Assembly: GCA_009869945.1 (NCBI GenBank)
Contig: WIXG01000044.1
Span: 62,001-126,000 of the forward strand
Direction of reading: 5' to 3'
DNA: 64,000 nucleotides
Source: Mesaphorura yosii
Taxonomy: Eukaryota > Arthropoda > Collembola > Poduromorpha > Tullbergiidae
In this document: in pieces, positions 62,993-64,000 of the stretch
Numbering within the stretch: position 1 is the first letter of the stretch
How the letters are laid out: each line of letters opens with the position of its first letter
Made by a program: the position numbers and the translations under genes
Notes under the pieces: generated by a model
Database searches by the model: none
Told to the model about the DNA's origin: nothing
Seen by the model: the letters and a program-made list of their open reading frames with translations, nothing else

Positions 62993-64000
62993 ACAAATAC
63001 GAGATACTGGAACACCCAAAACCTTCTTGACGAGTGTTCTTATTCCACGATGAATCTAATTTCTTATTGGCGTTCTTTACTTTGTGAATGGATTCGTGTT
63101 CGCTTTTATGTCAACGCCGCGTTCGTGTCAAAGTGCATCCGTGCATGTCAATTGATTTGTTCTGTAGTTTCGATTTTGTTTGCTAATTAGCTAATTTAGG
63201 CCATTTTATTTTTGTACGTACAGCTTTTGTAATGTTCCACGTTTACGTTTGCATATTAAATGTGCTCGTGCTCAATGTGAATTACGTTTATCCCATATTT
63301 TTAGTATTATAAAAATGCTGATGCCAAAATAATTTTAAGTGCTTTGAGCCTCAACGGAGATAGGAGAATATGCAATCTTACCTTTGGTCATCTTTAGACA
63401 AGACGAGGACCTTCGATAACAAGCAAGCTAAGCTATACAATTTAATTATTCTCATCTTGTTTGTGTAATCTTGCATCAGCAGCTACGGAGAAAGGAATTT
63501 CATCGAGAATCAGTATCCAACACTCAAACTACGACGATGAACATGGAAATTGCAGCTGACATGGCGGCAGCGCACTGACGTGATTAGCTACGGTACGAGG
63601 CAAGCCAATGCTGATGCCAGGATTCAATTTTAATTAAGAAACCTGCACTGCGTTGCACGAGTTTACAGGTGGAATTTGAATCGGGCGAAGCTTTTTAATT
63701 AAATCTGAATCTAAGCTCTTCTTTATAGTAGGAAACCATTTCAGAATAGCAATAATTAATTACTTCCAAAATATCGCTTGTATTGGCAAATCGAGATTCA
63801 GTCTACTATATTAATACACTATATTATCAATAATGGCAGTTCGTGCGTCGCGGTCTAGAACGAGAAATTTGTAGTAGTAAGTTTCGAAATCTATTCTAGA
63901 AGTTTGCATTATGTATTTTAGTAAGCGCAACGAAATACGGACAGGAAAGCTACCGGTTGGGTTTGGGTTTTGGTAAGTAAAAAAGCTAAAGCACGTGTAA
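62993..64000 (+). other. 3' untranslated and downstream region of the I-BAR gene
   Basis: No coding sequence. A variant polyadenylation hexamer ATTAAA occurs at about 63254-63260, some 265 bp after the stop codon. No perfect AATAAA was noticed closer. The rest to the window edge is AT-rich with nothing recognised. Confidence 0.45.

Noticed and set aside
1..64000. tRNA, rRNA genes, CRISPR arrays, intact transposons
   Set aside because: None recognised by eye. No tRNA A/B-box pair with a foldable arm, no transposase or reverse-transcriptase frame and no long terminal repeats were seen; a dedicated scan could still find small ones.

Overview
The window is nuclear DNA of an invertebrate animal. 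Genes have spliceosomal introns, mostly 65-85 bp, with GTAAG-type donors and AATAAA signals. The conserved genes (CYB5R, ERGIC1, CDK2AP1, DPH7, IRSp53) are animal housekeeping and cytoskeletal genes. The short introns and a TATA box with a TCAGTT initiator at about 33.0 kb suggest an arthropod, perhaps a pancrustacean. That placement is inference; the sequence does not name the species.

Layout: (1) 1-916, minus: a membrane protein with a HAP2/GCS1 (gamete fusogen) C-terminal ectodomain, joined by its first intron directly to a signal peptide; it runs off the left edge. (2) About 0.9-5.2 kb: non-coding apart from one weak gene remnant. (3) 5.26-12.48 kb: a GC-rich, intron-poor island. It holds a very large NACHT-LRR (NLR) gene on the minus strand and, head to head across a 483-bp shared upstream region, a small plus-strand gene. 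Both proteins show a His-then-Cys pattern like a circularly permuted papain/NlpC-P60 fold, and both look membrane-attached: a C-terminal hydrophobic tail on the NLR and an N-myristoylation motif on the partner. The NLR reading frame is broken once, near 8.99-9.01 kb. (4) 12.6-15.3 kb: non-coding, with a dead carbonyl-reductase-like fragment. (5) 15.3-24.1 kb: a compact run of secreted GGCT-like protein (+), cytochrome b5 reductase (-), ERGIC1 (-), CDK2AP1 (+) and DPH7 (+). (6) 24.1-29.5 kb: an 18-exon gene (-) for a 1219-aa multi-pass membrane protein of unknown function. (7) 29.5-63 kb: an IRSp53/BAIAP2-type I-BAR plus SH3 gene (+) of 13 coding exons and 1443 residues, with very long 5' introns and flanks.

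All exon joins given below keep the reading frame and were worked out by hand. The conserved genes do not form one pathway. The most unusual content is the NLR/partner pair and the shortened HAP2-like protein, both in the first 12.5 kb.
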